From assembly GCF_016793705.1 (NCBI RefSeq), contig NZ_JAEULO010000024.1, positions 1-45,971 of the forward strand: DNA of 45,971 nt, in the 5' to 3' direction. This stretch comes from Tabrizicola sp. (GTDB taxonomy: Bacteria > Pseudomonadota > Alphaproteobacteria > Rhodobacterales > Rhodobacteraceae). The first letter of the stretch is position 1, and each line of letters starts with the position of its first letter. The position numbers and the translations under genes are program-made. A model generated the notes under the pieces. The model was given only the letters and a program-made list of their open reading frames with translations. It had not been told where the DNA came from and ran no database searches. Of the stretch, positions 1 to 7,819 are shown in pieces.

Positions 1-104
1 CTGCGCTTCCGACTGTGAGGTCGAGAAGCGGGACAATCGTCCCAGCCGTCATAGTGTGAGTTCAAGCGCGTCTTAATTTTGTGAATATAATCAATATGTT
101 AATT

Positions 105-152
105 TGGAGAAGGTTGGATATCAGGCCCACTCCCTCCGCCAGCTTCCCTTGA
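105..152 (+). repeat. Left copy of tRNA-Ser 3'-end-like direct repeat
   Basis: This stretch begins TGGAGAAGGTT and contains CCCAC, TCCCTCC and GCCAG in the order of the 3' half of a T-arm, an acceptor strand and GCCA of a tRNA-Ser. It aligns in the same orientation with 15904-15950, with roughly 80% identity by eye over about 42 positions. No complete tRNA precedes it. It sits in an AT-rich leader (about 60-120) just outside the first oxygenase gene, so it may be one decayed edge of an integrated segment. The tRNA origin is inference. Confidence 0.5.
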
Positions 153-247
153 CCCTCTAGAATGCCAGAAAATCAGGGATTCTCCCTTGCTTGGGCACTA
201 GAATGAATACTGGACTCGGACACCGCGGCCCCTCTCCGGCAGGTGTC

Positions 248-1282
248 TCATGGTCCAGGATCCTCCCTCCTCGATGAACTTCTTGACATTGCAGAGCTGG
301 CTTTCTTGCGCTTGAAGCGCTCGGTCATCCTTGCGTGCGCTTCGGATGTCCCGTCGTGCCAGGTGCCAAACCACTTGTCCAAGGGCAACGCTCCGTCGGC
401 ATAATTCACCTCGAAGTACTTGTGGTGGAGGTAATGCGCATAGGCGTGGGTGTCGATGGCAGTCTCTTTCCCGGTCTCGATCTTGTCGAAGCCGACATGG
501 CCGATCACGGCCCCGGTCCCCCCGATCTGCAGGTGGTAGAGAACCAGAAGTGGATGTGACGGAAGCAAAAGGTGGATCAGCGTATCTGACCAGTAAAGCA
601 GATGCTCGACCGGATGCATCGAAAGAGAGGACCAGGGCGAGGGGTTGACCGAATTGTGGTGGACGGAATGGACCATGCGGTACAGCGCGGGGAGGTGGAT
701 CAAGCGGTGGATCGCGAAGAAATGCACCTCGTGAACGAGGGGGAGCGCGAGTGCGAAGACTGTCAGCCAGACGGGATGGTCGCCAAACGCTGCCCAAGGC
801 CCGATCCCGTTCGCCCAAGCCCAGAGAATCAGCACTTCATACGCGGTCCAGATCGGCAGGCCCGACATGAAGGTGCGAAGGGTATTGTCCAGGTTCTGGC
901 TCTTGAACCAGAAGACATCGGATTTGCGGTCAGCCGGGAAACTGCCGTTGTACTTGAACCGCAAGTCCTGCCGACGATGGACATAGAGCCGCAGTTCGAG
1001 CGCGCCGAACATCAAGAGCACGACCGCCGAATTGCGGATGAACAGGAAGGCGATCCAGCCAGGCGCCAGGTTTTGCATCGTCTCCCGCGAAGGTGTGGCC
1101 CAGGCCCAGAGTGCGACGGCAAGGGCGAAGAAGACCGCGTTCCACGGCAGGAAATACCCCGGCAGCCATTTCAGCACCCGTGCGGCGTTCCACGGCCAAT
1201 CCAGCAGCGGGCCTACCTGAAGGGGTTCGTGTGGTGCCCATTGGCCGCGTTTGTCCCTGGTTCCAAAGCGATGCTCGTCCAT
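248..1282 (-). CDS. Sterol desaturase / fatty acid hydroxylase family membrane oxygenase (copy A)
   Basis: Protein of 344 residues, an integral-membrane member of the fatty acid hydroxylase superfamily, whose members use a histidine-coordinated di-iron centre and O2 to hydroxylate or desaturate a substrate. The three histidine boxes are intact: HRLIH (about 192-196), HSVHH (205-209) and HYLHH (283-287), plus HEVHF just before the first. Several hydrophobic segments lie around residues 40-65, 75-100 and 170-190. It is the diverged twin of the gene at 2494-3519, sharing the N-terminal FGTRDKRG block. I chose the ATG at 1282 to match the twin. A GTG at 1294 overlaps the stop of the upstream LacI gene (GTGA), so translational coupling is likely. 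The C-terminal tail is rich in Ser and Arg. The substrate is unknown; the context suggests a polyol rather than a lipid. Confidence 0.88.
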   Translation of the reverse strand: MDEHRFGTRDKRGQWAPHEPLQVGPLLDWPWNAARVLKWLPGYFLPWNAVFFALAVALWAWATPSRETMQNLAPGWIAFLFIRNSAVVLLMFGALELRLYVHRRQDLRFKYNGSFPADRKSDVFWFKSQNLDNTLRTFMSGLPIWTAYEVLILWAWANGIGPWAAFGDHPVWLTVFALALPLVHEVHFFAIHRLIHLPALYRMVHSVHHNSVNPSPWSSLSMHPVEHLLYWSDTLIHLLLPSHPLLVLYHLQIGGTGAVIGHVGFDKIETGKETAIDTHAYAHYLHHKYFEVNYADGALPLDKWFGTWHDGTSEAHARMTERFKRKKASSAMSRSSSRREDPGP

Positions 1283-1290
1283 TTCTGCTC

Positions 1291-2319
1291 TCACACATTT
1301 TCGGGGGTGTAGATCTCGAACCCCAGGGTGACGTTCAGGGCACCAACCTCCGTTCCTGCCTTCTTGGCCCGGACCATGGTCGCTACCGCCTCGCGGGCGA
1401 AGGTTTCCATGGGGTGCGAGATGACGAAGTTCAGTGTGCCGTCGATCAAGGCTGCGCGGGTGGCGTCGAACAGTTCGTACCCGACGGCGACGAAGTCATT
1501 GCGGCGCTGGTGGGCTCGCAAGGCGGCGAGCGCCCCTGTGATGCCGCCACCCGAAATGAACAGGCCGCAGAGGTCCGGGTGTTCGGCCAGCATTTCTTCC
1601 GTGATCTCACGAGCGACGTTGGACGATTCATAGGTGGCCCTGGGCTCCAGCAGCGTGAACGCGCTGTTATGCTCACGCATGTAGGACCGAAAGCCGCTTT
1701 CGTTCAGTTCCTGGTTGCGGTAGCGGTGGTTGCCCACAAGAATGCCGATCTTGCCCGGCTCACGGACCATTCGGTCGAACGCCCAGGCGGCAGTGCGTCC
1801 GACTTTCCAGTTGTCCAGCCCGACGAAGCAAACGTTGCCGCGCGCCGAGAGGGGCGCGATCAGCCCGGTGACAGGGGTGCCAGAGGCCAGAACCGAATCG
1901 ATGGCGTCCGATATCATCGGGTGTTCGGCCGCGACCAGCGCAACCGAATCGCAGTTGGTGCCCAGAGCAATCAGCCGCGTTGCAATCGTCTCGGGCGAAA
2001 GGTCATCGAGAAACTCCAGCTTGAGGTCGACCTTTCCGTCGGGCGACTGTTCGGCGGCACGCCGAAGGGCATCGCCGAGATTGCGGTAGAAGGTACGGTT
2101 TCCCTGGTGCAGGAGCACCCCGATCCGATAGGATCCTCGGCTGGATTTCACTGAATTTTCAATGGTCCGGATGCCATAGAAGCCGATTTCCTCTGCGGCC
2201 TGAAGCACCCTTTCCCGCGTCGCCTGACGCACCGAATCCGCTTCCGAGATCACCCGGTTGACGGTTGCGACGGAGACGCCGGCGGCGGCGGCCAAGTCTG
2301 GAATCGTAGGTCGCTTCAC
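1291..2319 (-). CDS. LacI-family transcriptional regulator of the oxygenase/ABC island
   Basis: Regulator of 342 residues. An N-terminal LacI helix-turn-helix (about 4-50, with the SVATVNRVI recognition segment) precedes a periplasmic-binding-protein-like ligand domain (about 60-340). The start is the GTG at 2319: a perfect AGGAGG (complement of 2327-2332) lies 7 nt upstream, whereas upstream in-frame ATGs lack such a site and would add residues before the HTH. The gene is divergent from the 2494 oxygenase and co-transcribed with oxygenase A. A perfect 20-bp palindrome lies between the two start points, so it probably represses both directions until a sugar or polyol ligand binds. The ligand is not identifiable from sequence; inositol-like compounds are the contextual guess. 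Confidence 0.9.
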   Translation of the reverse strand: MKRPTIPDLAAAAGVSVATVNRVISEADSVRQATRERVLQAAEEIGFYGIRTIENSVKSSRGSYRIGVLLHQGNRTFYRNLGDALRRAAEQSPDGKVDLKLEFLDDLSPETIATRLIALGTNCDSVALVAAEHPMISDAIDSVLASGTPVTGLIAPLSARGNVCFVGLDNWKVGRTAAWAFDRMVREPGKIGILVGNHRYRNQELNESGFRSYMREHNSAFTLLEPRATYESSNVAREITEEMLAEHPDLCGLFISGGGITGALAALRAHQRRNDFVAVGYELFDATRAALIDGTLNFVISHPMETFAREAVATMVRAKKAGTEVGALNVTLGFEIYTPENV

Positions 2320-2405
2320 GCCCAATCCTCCTGTCATTTCGTATCTTCGGCAAACCAGATAGATACTAAATGATATGAAATTCTCCCAGATCCCCAAAAT
2401 AGATT

Positions 2406-2425
2406 GATTTGATCCGGATCAAATC
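2406..2425. promoter_or_regulatory. Perfect 20-bp palindromic operator candidate
   Basis: GATTTGATCCGGATCAAATC is a perfect palindrome with the CG centre typical of LacI-family operators. It lies 87 bp upstream of the regulator start (2319) and 68 bp upstream of the oxygenase B start (2494), where one site could control both divergent promoters. The surrounding DNA (2340-2405) is AT-rich, as expected of promoters. That the adjacent LacI protein binds it is inference. Confidence 0.75.
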
Positions 2426-2493
2426 GTCAAGAAGCCGTTCAACAACGGTGGTGCAAAATGTCGCACCCCCGGCGCCGAGGGGAGGCCGGTTCA

Positions 2494-3519
2494 ATGGACG
2501 ACATGCAATTTGGAACCCGCGACAAGCGCGGCAACTGGGCGCCGAATGAGCCGCTGGAAATTGCACCCTTCTGGCTGGGCAAGTGGAACAAGATGGGGCG
2601 GTGGATCATCGCCTACCTCTGGCCGCACAACACGATCTTCATGGCGGTGACTGTCGCCTACTGGTACTTCGTGCTGCCAGACTGGGACGTCATGAGGACT
2701 TTCTCCTGGGGCTGGATCCTGTGGATCCATGTTGTGAACAGCGCAGGCGTCTTCCTGTTCTTCGGTTCGGTCGAGCTGATCTACTACGTCAAGCGCAAGC
2801 AGGGGACGCGGTTCAAGTACAACCACAAGTTCCCGTCCGAGAACCCGTCGGACATCTTCTGGTTCAAGAGCCAGAACATCGACAACTTCCTGCGCAGCTT
2901 CCTCATTACGCTGCCGATCTGGACGCTGATCGAGGTGTTCACGCTCTGGTGCTTCGCCAACGGCTTCTCGAACGCGATTGATCCGTCCGAGCACTGGCTC
3001 TGGCTCGCGGTCCTGATCCTCTTGGCGCCCGCGATCCATGAAGTGCATTTCTACTGCGGCCATTGGCTGATCCATCAACCGCCGCTCTACAAGTGGATCC
3101 ATTCGATCCACCACAACTCGATCAACCCGAGCCCCTGGTCCTCGCTCAGCATGCATCCGGTCGAAGGGGCGTTCTTCATCTCCGAGATGATGTGGCACCT
3201 GCTGCTGCCCTCGGCGCCCTTCGTCGCGATGTTCCAGCTGACCAGCACCGCCTATGGCGCGATCGTCGGCCACATCGGCTTCGACAAGCTGGAACTGACC
3301 GAAGGCCAGGCGATGGATAGCCACGCCTACACCCATTACCTGCACCACAAGTACTTCGAGGTGAACTACGGCGGCGACGGGCTCATCCCGCTCGATAAGT
3401 GGTTTGGCACCTGGCACGACGGCACGAAAGAGGCCGACGAGCAGATGAAGGAACGTTTCCGCAAGAAGAAGGAACGTCTGGCCCGCAAGGCCGGCAACGG
3501 GGCGACCCCGGCCGAATAG
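2494..3519 (+). CDS. Sterol desaturase / fatty acid hydroxylase family membrane oxygenase (copy B)
   Basis: Protein of 341 residues, paralogous to copy A over its whole length. Histidine boxes are HWLIH (190-194), HSIHH (203-207) and HYLHH (281-285), preceded by HEVHF; these are the expected ligands of a membrane di-iron centre. Hydrophobic segments lie at about 36-60, 75-98, 135-150 and 168-185. The start is the ATG at 2494, preceded by GGGGAGG with 8 nt spacing; an upstream ATG at 2458 would add an unlikely Arg-rich leader. It is the first gene of the long rightward operon, directly ahead of a sugar-binding protein. The pairing with a Rieske ferredoxin at 11811 suggests that this is the terminal oxygenase of a catabolic step. 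Desaturase activity on sterols is not implied. Confidence 0.9.
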   Translation: MDDMQFGTRDKRGNWAPNEPLEIAPFWLGKWNKMGRWIIAYLWPHNTIFMAVTVAYWYFVLPDWDVMRTFSWGWILWIHVVNSAGVFLFFGSVELIYYVKRKQGTRFKYNHKFPSENPSDIFWFKSQNIDNFLRSFLITLPIWTLIEVFTLWCFANGFSNAIDPSEHWLWLAVLILLAPAIHEVHFYCGHWLIHQPPLYKWIHSIHHNSINPSPWSSLSMHPVEGAFFISEMMWHLLLPSAPFVAMFQLTSTAYGAIVGHIGFDKLELTEGQAMDSHAYTHYLHHKYFEVNYGGDGLIPLDKWFGTWHDGTKEADEQMKERFRKKKERLARKAGNGATPAE

Positions 3520-3580
3520 GTCCCGGGCAAGCCGATCGAACGGCCGCGGGAAGCGGTCATCATCTGGGAGGAGACCCAAA

Positions 3581-4549
3581 ATGAAGCTTGGAAAGATTCT
3601 CGCCGCGACGGCGATGCTGACCCTGGTGGCCGGGATGGCCAGCGCCGAAGGTGCAAAGATCTTCGTCATCGGCGGCAAGCCCGACGACCCGTTCTGGTCG
3701 CGCGTCAAGCTTGGCGCCGAACATGCTGGCAAAGTCGCAGAAGCCCAAGGGGGCTCGGTCACCTGGCTTGGTCCGCAGAACTACGACAACCTCGGTCCCG
3801 ACGCTGCCGAACTGATCCGTCAGGCGATCGACCAGGGCGCGGACGCCATCGTCGGCCCCGACTGGGTTCCGGAAGCGATGGACCCGGCCTTCGAAGCTGT
3901 CGTCGCCGCGGGCATTCCGCTGGTCATCTACAACGCCGGTGGTCTTGAGGCGGCGGACCGTCTGGGCGCGATGAACTATGTCGGCGCGGTCGACTACAAA
4001 TCGGGCTATGCCGGCGGCGAGTACCTCGGCAAGGCGGGTCACAAGAACGGCGCTTGCGTGAACACTCTGCCGGGCGCGGCCAACATTGAAGCCTTCTGCA
4101 ACGGCTTCAATGACGGCCTGGCTGCGGCTGGCGGCACCGGTTCGGTCCTGCAATTGCCCGCAACTGCCTTCGGCGATGCGACGGCCGTTGCCCAGGCCGT
4201 CCGCGCGCACCTGCTGGAAAACCCGACGATCGACGCGATGTTCGCCATCGGCGACCAGGATACGAACGCGACGATCAGCGGCATCCAGCAGGCGGGCAAG
4301 ACCGGCGCGGTCCATGTCTGCGGGATGAACTTCAACGACTCGATCCTCGCGAACATCCAGGCTGGCAGCCAGGCCTGCGCCATCGACCAGCAGGGCTATC
4401 AGCAGGGCTTCTTCGCCGTGTCGATCCTGAACAACTTCGTCAACTACGGCGTGACCATCCCGACCCGGGAAATCCTGACCGGACCGGGCGTCATCGATGC
4501 CTCGAACGTCGAGCTGGTGATCGAAGGCGTGAAACTCGGCGCCCGCTAA
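3581..4549 (+). CDS. Sugar ABC transporter periplasmic substrate-binding protein (first copy)
   Basis: Protein of 322 residues with a clear Sec signal peptide (MKLGKILAAT..., cleavage after ASA near residue 22) and a type 1 periplasmic-binding fold of the RbsB/Peripla_BP_4 family. The motif IDASNV occurs near the C-terminus and is shared with the second binding protein at 6761. It should capture a sugar or polyol in the periplasm for the permeases that follow. The start has GGAGGAG 8 nt upstream. It sits 61 nt after oxygenase B and is followed by a strong stem-loop before the permease gene, an arrangement that usually raises binding-protein output. Ribose, fructose and inositol transporters all use this family, so specificity cannot be assigned. 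Confidence 0.92.
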   Translation: MKLGKILAATAMLTLVAGMASAEGAKIFVIGGKPDDPFWSRVKLGAEHAGKVAEAQGGSVTWLGPQNYDNLGPDAAELIRQAIDQGADAIVGPDWVPEAMDPAFEAVVAAGIPLVIYNAGGLEAADRLGAMNYVGAVDYKSGYAGGEYLGKAGHKNGACVNTLPGAANIEAFCNGFNDGLAAAGGTGSVLQLPATAFGDATAVAQAVRAHLLENPTIDAMFAIGDQDTNATISGIQQAGKTGAVHVCGMNFNDSILANIQAGSQACAIDQQGYQQGFFAVSILNNFVNYGVTIPTREILTGPGVIDASNVELVIEGVKLGAR

Positions 4550-4562
4550 GGCGAACCCAAAA

Positions 4563-4590
4563 TGCCCGCCGGCCAGACCGTCGGCGGGCA
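4563..4590 (+). terminator. Intercistronic stem-loop after first binding protein
   Basis: A perfect 9-bp stem (TGCCCGCCG paired with CGGCGGGCA) around a 10-nt loop, 13 nt after the binding-protein stop. No T-run follows, so it is more likely an mRNA-stabilising or attenuating element than a full terminator. Confidence 0.6.
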
Positions 4591-4650
4591 GACCTTTGCT
4601 GGCAGCTGCACATTGCTCGCCAAAGCCCCCTAGCAACAGGAACCACGCAG

Positions 4651-5670
4651 ATGACACAGAACAGGGAGGGTCGCTCGTCCGGGATGTCGTTTGGCAGTCT
4701 TGCCAGACGGCCCGAGGCTGGTTCGCTCGTCGGGCTCGTTCTTGTCTACACATTCTTCGCCATCATGGGCGGTGCCGTCTTCGTCGGCGCACCGGGCTGG
4801 TCCAGCTGGCTGAATATCGCGGCAGAGGTCGGCATCGTTGCCTTGCCTGTCGGCCTTCTGATGATCGCGGGCGAGCTTGACATCTCGGTCGGGTCGGTCA
4901 TCCCGGCCTCGCAGATGACGGCCGCCATCATCTCGGGCCATTTTGGCCTGCCGATCTTGCTGGGAATTGGCTGCGGCCTGGGCGTCGGGCTTCTGGTCGG
5001 CTACATCAACGGTCTTCTGGTCACCCGGACCACGATTCCGTCGCTCATCATCACCATCGGCACGATGTTCGGCGTCATGGGCCTGACGCTGGGTTTCGCC
5101 GTGCTGATCGCCGGATCGACCAGCGTGTTCCTGGTGCCCACCCCGCTGACCAAGCTTGTCCTGGGCACGTTCCTGGGCGGGATGTTCAACGTCTCGATCT
5201 TCTGGTGGATCGCCTTCGCGATCGTCATCTACTTCCTCTTGCATTTCTCGCCGCTCGGGAACTGGATCTTCGCCCTTGGCGGCGACCGTGACAGCGCCCG
5301 CAACGCGGGCATCCCGACCAGGGGTCTGACCATCTGGCTTTACATGCTGTCGGGCTTTGCCGCAGCCTTCGTCGGCATCCTGCAGCTGATGACCTATCAG
5401 AACGCGCAGGTCGCCACCGGCCAGTCCTTCATCTTCAACTCGATCATGTGCGTCGTGATCGGCGGGGTCATCCTGACCGGCGGATCCGGCTCGGTCATCG
5501 GCATCGTCATCGGCACCGCGACCTTCGCAATCGTGAACCAGGGCATCTTCTTCTCGGGCCTCGATCCGAACATCGGCTCGATCATCATCGGCGCGCTTCT
5601 GCTTGCGGCGGTCCTGTCGAACGACGGCTTCCGCGCGCTCGCCCTCAAGTACTCGACGAAGAAAGGCTGA
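4651..5670 (+). CDS. RbsC-type sugar ABC transporter permease (first)
   Basis: Inner-membrane permease of 339 residues from the BPD_transp_2 (RbsC/LivH) family, with about eight to ten hydrophobic segments. The family signature GELDISVGS lies near residues 71-79, following the RRPEAGS N-terminal motif that all three permeases of this cluster share. It forms the membrane channel for a sugar imported with a periplasmic binding protein. The start at 4651 has AGGA about 9 nt upstream; an internal ATG at 4684 is possible. The next permease starts 7 nt downstream, so the two are surely co-translated and could form a heterodimer. No fused ATPase domain is present. Confidence 0.92.
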   Translation: MTQNREGRSSGMSFGSLARRPEAGSLVGLVLVYTFFAIMGGAVFVGAPGWSSWLNIAAEVGIVALPVGLLMIAGELDISVGSVIPASQMTAAIISGHFGLPILLGIGCGLGVGLLVGYINGLLVTRTTIPSLIITIGTMFGVMGLTLGFAVLIAGSTSVFLVPTPLTKLVLGTFLGGMFNVSIFWWIAFAIVIYFLLHFSPLGNWIFALGGDRDSARNAGIPTRGLTIWLYMLSGFAAAFVGILQLMTYQNAQVATGQSFIFNSIMCVVIGGVILTGGSGSVIGIVIGTATFAIVNQGIFFSGLDPNIGSIIIGALLLAAVLSNDGFRALALKYSTKKG

Positions 5671-5677
5671 GCCGCGC

Positions 5678-6682
5678 ATGTTGAGCACATTCGCCCCCTT
5701 CCTGCGCCGCCCCGAGGCTGCCTCGATCATCAGCCTTGTCGGGATCGTCGCCTTCTACGTCATCATCGGCGGCGTGGACCTTCGCACGCTCTTCGGAGCA
5801 GCCAGCTGGGTGAACTTCGCCGCCAACCTTGGCATCGTGGCAATCCCGGTCGGCATCCTGATGATCGGGGGCCAGATCGACATTTCCATCGGGGCGATGA
5901 TCCCCGCCGGGTCGATGACCATCGCCATCCTGTCCGGCTACTACGGCCTGCCGATCGAAGTCGGGATCATCGGGACGCTCGCGCTTGGCGCTGTGGTCGG
6001 CCTGGTGAACGGCCTCTTGACGGTGCGCACGACCGTGCCCTCGCTGATCGTGACGCTGGGGACGCTGGTCGTCATGCAGGGCGTCGTGCTTGCGGGCGCC
6101 AATCTTCTGACAGGGGCGGCCAGCGTCAAGCTTGAGGCTCCTGCCTGGGCAAAAGCCGCCTTCGGCAGCCTGATCGGCCCCAGCCACCAGGTCATCATCT
6201 TCTGGTGGATCGTCATTGCCCTGATCTTCGCCTTTGCCATTCACAAGACGCGCTTTGGCAACTGGGTCTACGCGATGGGCGGCGATCTGGTTTCGGCGCG
6301 GAACGCAGGTGTGCCGACCGCGCGGCTGACCATCATCCTGTTCATGCTGTCGGCAATCAGCGCGGCCTTCGTCGGGATGTGCGGCGCGATCCAGTTTAAC
6401 TCCGCCCAGGTGTCGGGCGGTATGGGCTACATCTTCAACACCATCGTCAGCATCGTTGTCGGCGGTGTGCTGCTGACCGGCGGCTTCGGGTCGGTGATCG
6501 GGATCTTCATCGGCACGATCACCTTCGCGATTGTCAGCCAAGGCATCTACTTCACCGATATCGACCGCAACTGGTCGAACCTGATCATCGGCGTGACGCT
6601 GCTTCTCGCCGTCGCGATGAACGAAAGCTTCCGGAAATTCGCGCTGCGGGCCGGGCCGAAGAAGAAGGCCGCCAGCAGCTGA
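5678..6682 (+). CDS. RbsC-type sugar ABC transporter permease (second)
   Basis: Permease of 334 residues, paralogous to the preceding gene, with the signature GGQIDISIG in place of GELDISVG and a similar hydrophobic profile. The ATG at 5678 is the natural start: it begins MLSTFAPFLRRPEAAS, aligning with the RRPEA motif of the other two permeases, whereas the frame also extends upstream into the previous gene. A short basic tail (GPKKKAASS) ends the protein. Two adjacent, non-identical RbsC subunits suggest a heterodimeric pore; a homodimeric pore for each is the alternative. Confidence 0.92.
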   Translation: MLSTFAPFLRRPEAASIISLVGIVAFYVIIGGVDLRTLFGAASWVNFAANLGIVAIPVGILMIGGQIDISIGAMIPAGSMTIAILSGYYGLPIEVGIIGTLALGAVVGLVNGLLTVRTTVPSLIVTLGTLVVMQGVVLAGANLLTGAASVKLEAPAWAKAAFGSLIGPSHQVIIFWWIVIALIFAFAIHKTRFGNWVYAMGGDLVSARNAGVPTARLTIILFMLSAISAAFVGMCGAIQFNSAQVSGGMGYIFNTIVSIVVGGVLLTGGFGSVIGIFIGTITFAIVSQGIYFTDIDRNWSNLIIGVTLLLAVAMNESFRKFALRAGPKKKAASS

Positions 6683-6687
6683 GAGAT

Positions 6688-6719
6688 CGCCCAAAAGGGC
6701 GTTAACCGGTCGAAAGACC
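6688..6719 (+). promoter_or_regulatory. Pair of small stem-loops before second binding protein
   Basis: Two adjacent hairpins: CGCCC-AAAA-GGGCG (6688-6701) and GGTC-GAAA-GACC (6708-6719). The second has a GNRA tetraloop. They lie in the 78-nt gap before the second binding-protein gene and could serve as mRNA processing or stability elements. They are too short for a convincing terminator. Confidence 0.45.
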
Positions 6720-6760
6720 AGAGCATGCGCCGATGGTAGCGCAAGGGGGAGGAAGACACG

Positions 6761-7717
6761 ATGAACTTCAAGGCAAAGGCATTCGCCGCGGCAGCTGCCG
6801 TCGCTCTGCTGTCCACCGGGGCCATGGCGCAGGATATCGCCGTGATCGCGGGCTCGGTCGAAGACGCGTTCATGGACAAGATCAAGAAGGGCGTCGATGA
6901 CGCAACCGCCATGGTCACCGCCAATGGCGGAACCGTCCAGTACCTGCGCACGCAGAACTACGAGAACTTCGGCCCGGACCTGGTGACCCTTATCAACCAG
7001 GCGGTCGCGCAGGGCGTTGACGGCATCGCGATCCCGGTCTGGGTTCCGGATGCGCAGATTCCGGCGCTGCAGGCGGCCCGCGAAGCCGGTATCGTGATCA
7101 TGCAGTACAACTCTGGCCTGCCGGTCATGGGCGATGTCGGCGCGATCAACTACTTCGGATCGGATGAGTACGCTGCCGGATTCGGCGGCGGCAAGTATCT
7201 GGCCGAGAAGGGCGCCAAGCACATCCTCTGCCACATCCAGGTTCCTGGCGCGATCAACCTGACCGAGCGTTGCCGCGGCGTGACCGACGGCGCGACCGAG
7301 GCGGGCGCGAAAGTGACCGTTCTGGAAACCCCACCGAACCTTGACGGCGACGTGACCGGTACTGCCGAGGCCTTCAAGGCCGCCTTCCTCGGCGACAACA
7401 CCATCGACGCGATGGTCTCCTGCGCCGACTTCGGTGCGGCGGCAGGTGCGAACGCTGTCGAGCAGACGGGCGCCAAGATCATGGTTTCGGCCTTCGACTT
7501 CAGCCCGGCTTCGCTTGACCGCATCAAGGCTGGCACGCAGACCATGGCCATCGACCAGCAGCCCTACCTGCAGGGCTTCCTGGCGACATCAATGCTGTTT
7601 GCCCACCTGAAGTACGGCACCAACATCTCGACCAACCCGGTCCTGACCGGCCCGGCGATCATCGACGCCTCGAACGTCGAGGCTGTCATGGCCGGTGCCG
7701 CGCTCGGCGCCCGCTAA
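6761..7717 (+). CDS. Sugar ABC transporter periplasmic substrate-binding protein (second copy)
   Basis: Protein of 318 residues with a signal peptide (MNFKAKAFAA..., cleavage after AMA near residue 23) and the same type 1 binding-protein fold as the gene at 3581. The C-terminal GPAIIDASNV block is closely similar, but much of the ligand-facing sequence differs, suggesting a related yet distinct ligand. The ribosome-binding site is GGGGGAGG, 8 nt before the ATG. It follows the second permease and precedes the third. Two binding proteins in one operon imply either two substrates fed into shared membrane parts or recent duplication of a transporter module. Confidence 0.92.
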   Translation: MNFKAKAFAAAAAVALLSTGAMAQDIAVIAGSVEDAFMDKIKKGVDDATAMVTANGGTVQYLRTQNYENFGPDLVTLINQAVAQGVDGIAIPVWVPDAQIPALQAAREAGIVIMQYNSGLPVMGDVGAINYFGSDEYAAGFGGGKYLAEKGAKHILCHIQVPGAINLTERCRGVTDGATEAGAKVTVLETPPNLDGDVTGTAEAFKAAFLGDNTIDAMVSCADFGAAAGANAVEQTGAKIMVSAFDFSPASLDRIKAGTQTMAIDQQPYLQGFLATSMLFAHLKYGTNISTNPVLTGPAIIDASNVEAVMAGAALGAR

Positions 7718-7731
7718 CCCTTGCCACCGCT

Positions 7732-7755
7732 CCCGGCCGGGCTCATCCGGCCGGG
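7732..7755 (+). terminator. Intercistronic stem-loop after second binding protein
   Basis: A perfect 9-bp GC stem (CCCGGCCGG paired with CCGGCCGGG) with a 6-nt loop, 14 nt after the stop codon. It has the same position relative to its gene as the stem-loop after the first binding protein. No T-run follows. Confidence 0.6.
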
Positions 7756-7819
7756 GCGATCTTCTGGTGCAGGCCCAAATAGCCAAGCACCCCAAAGAAA
7801 TCTCGGGGGAGATGGACCG

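Noticed and set aside
1-76. C-terminal end of a gene entering from the left
   Set aside because: Short open frames reach the window edge, but none shows coding character or a recognisable motif.
105-152. A complete tRNA-Ser gene
   Set aside because: Only a 3'-half-like segment is present here and at 15904-15950; no D-arm, anticodon arm or 5' acceptor strand can be paired.
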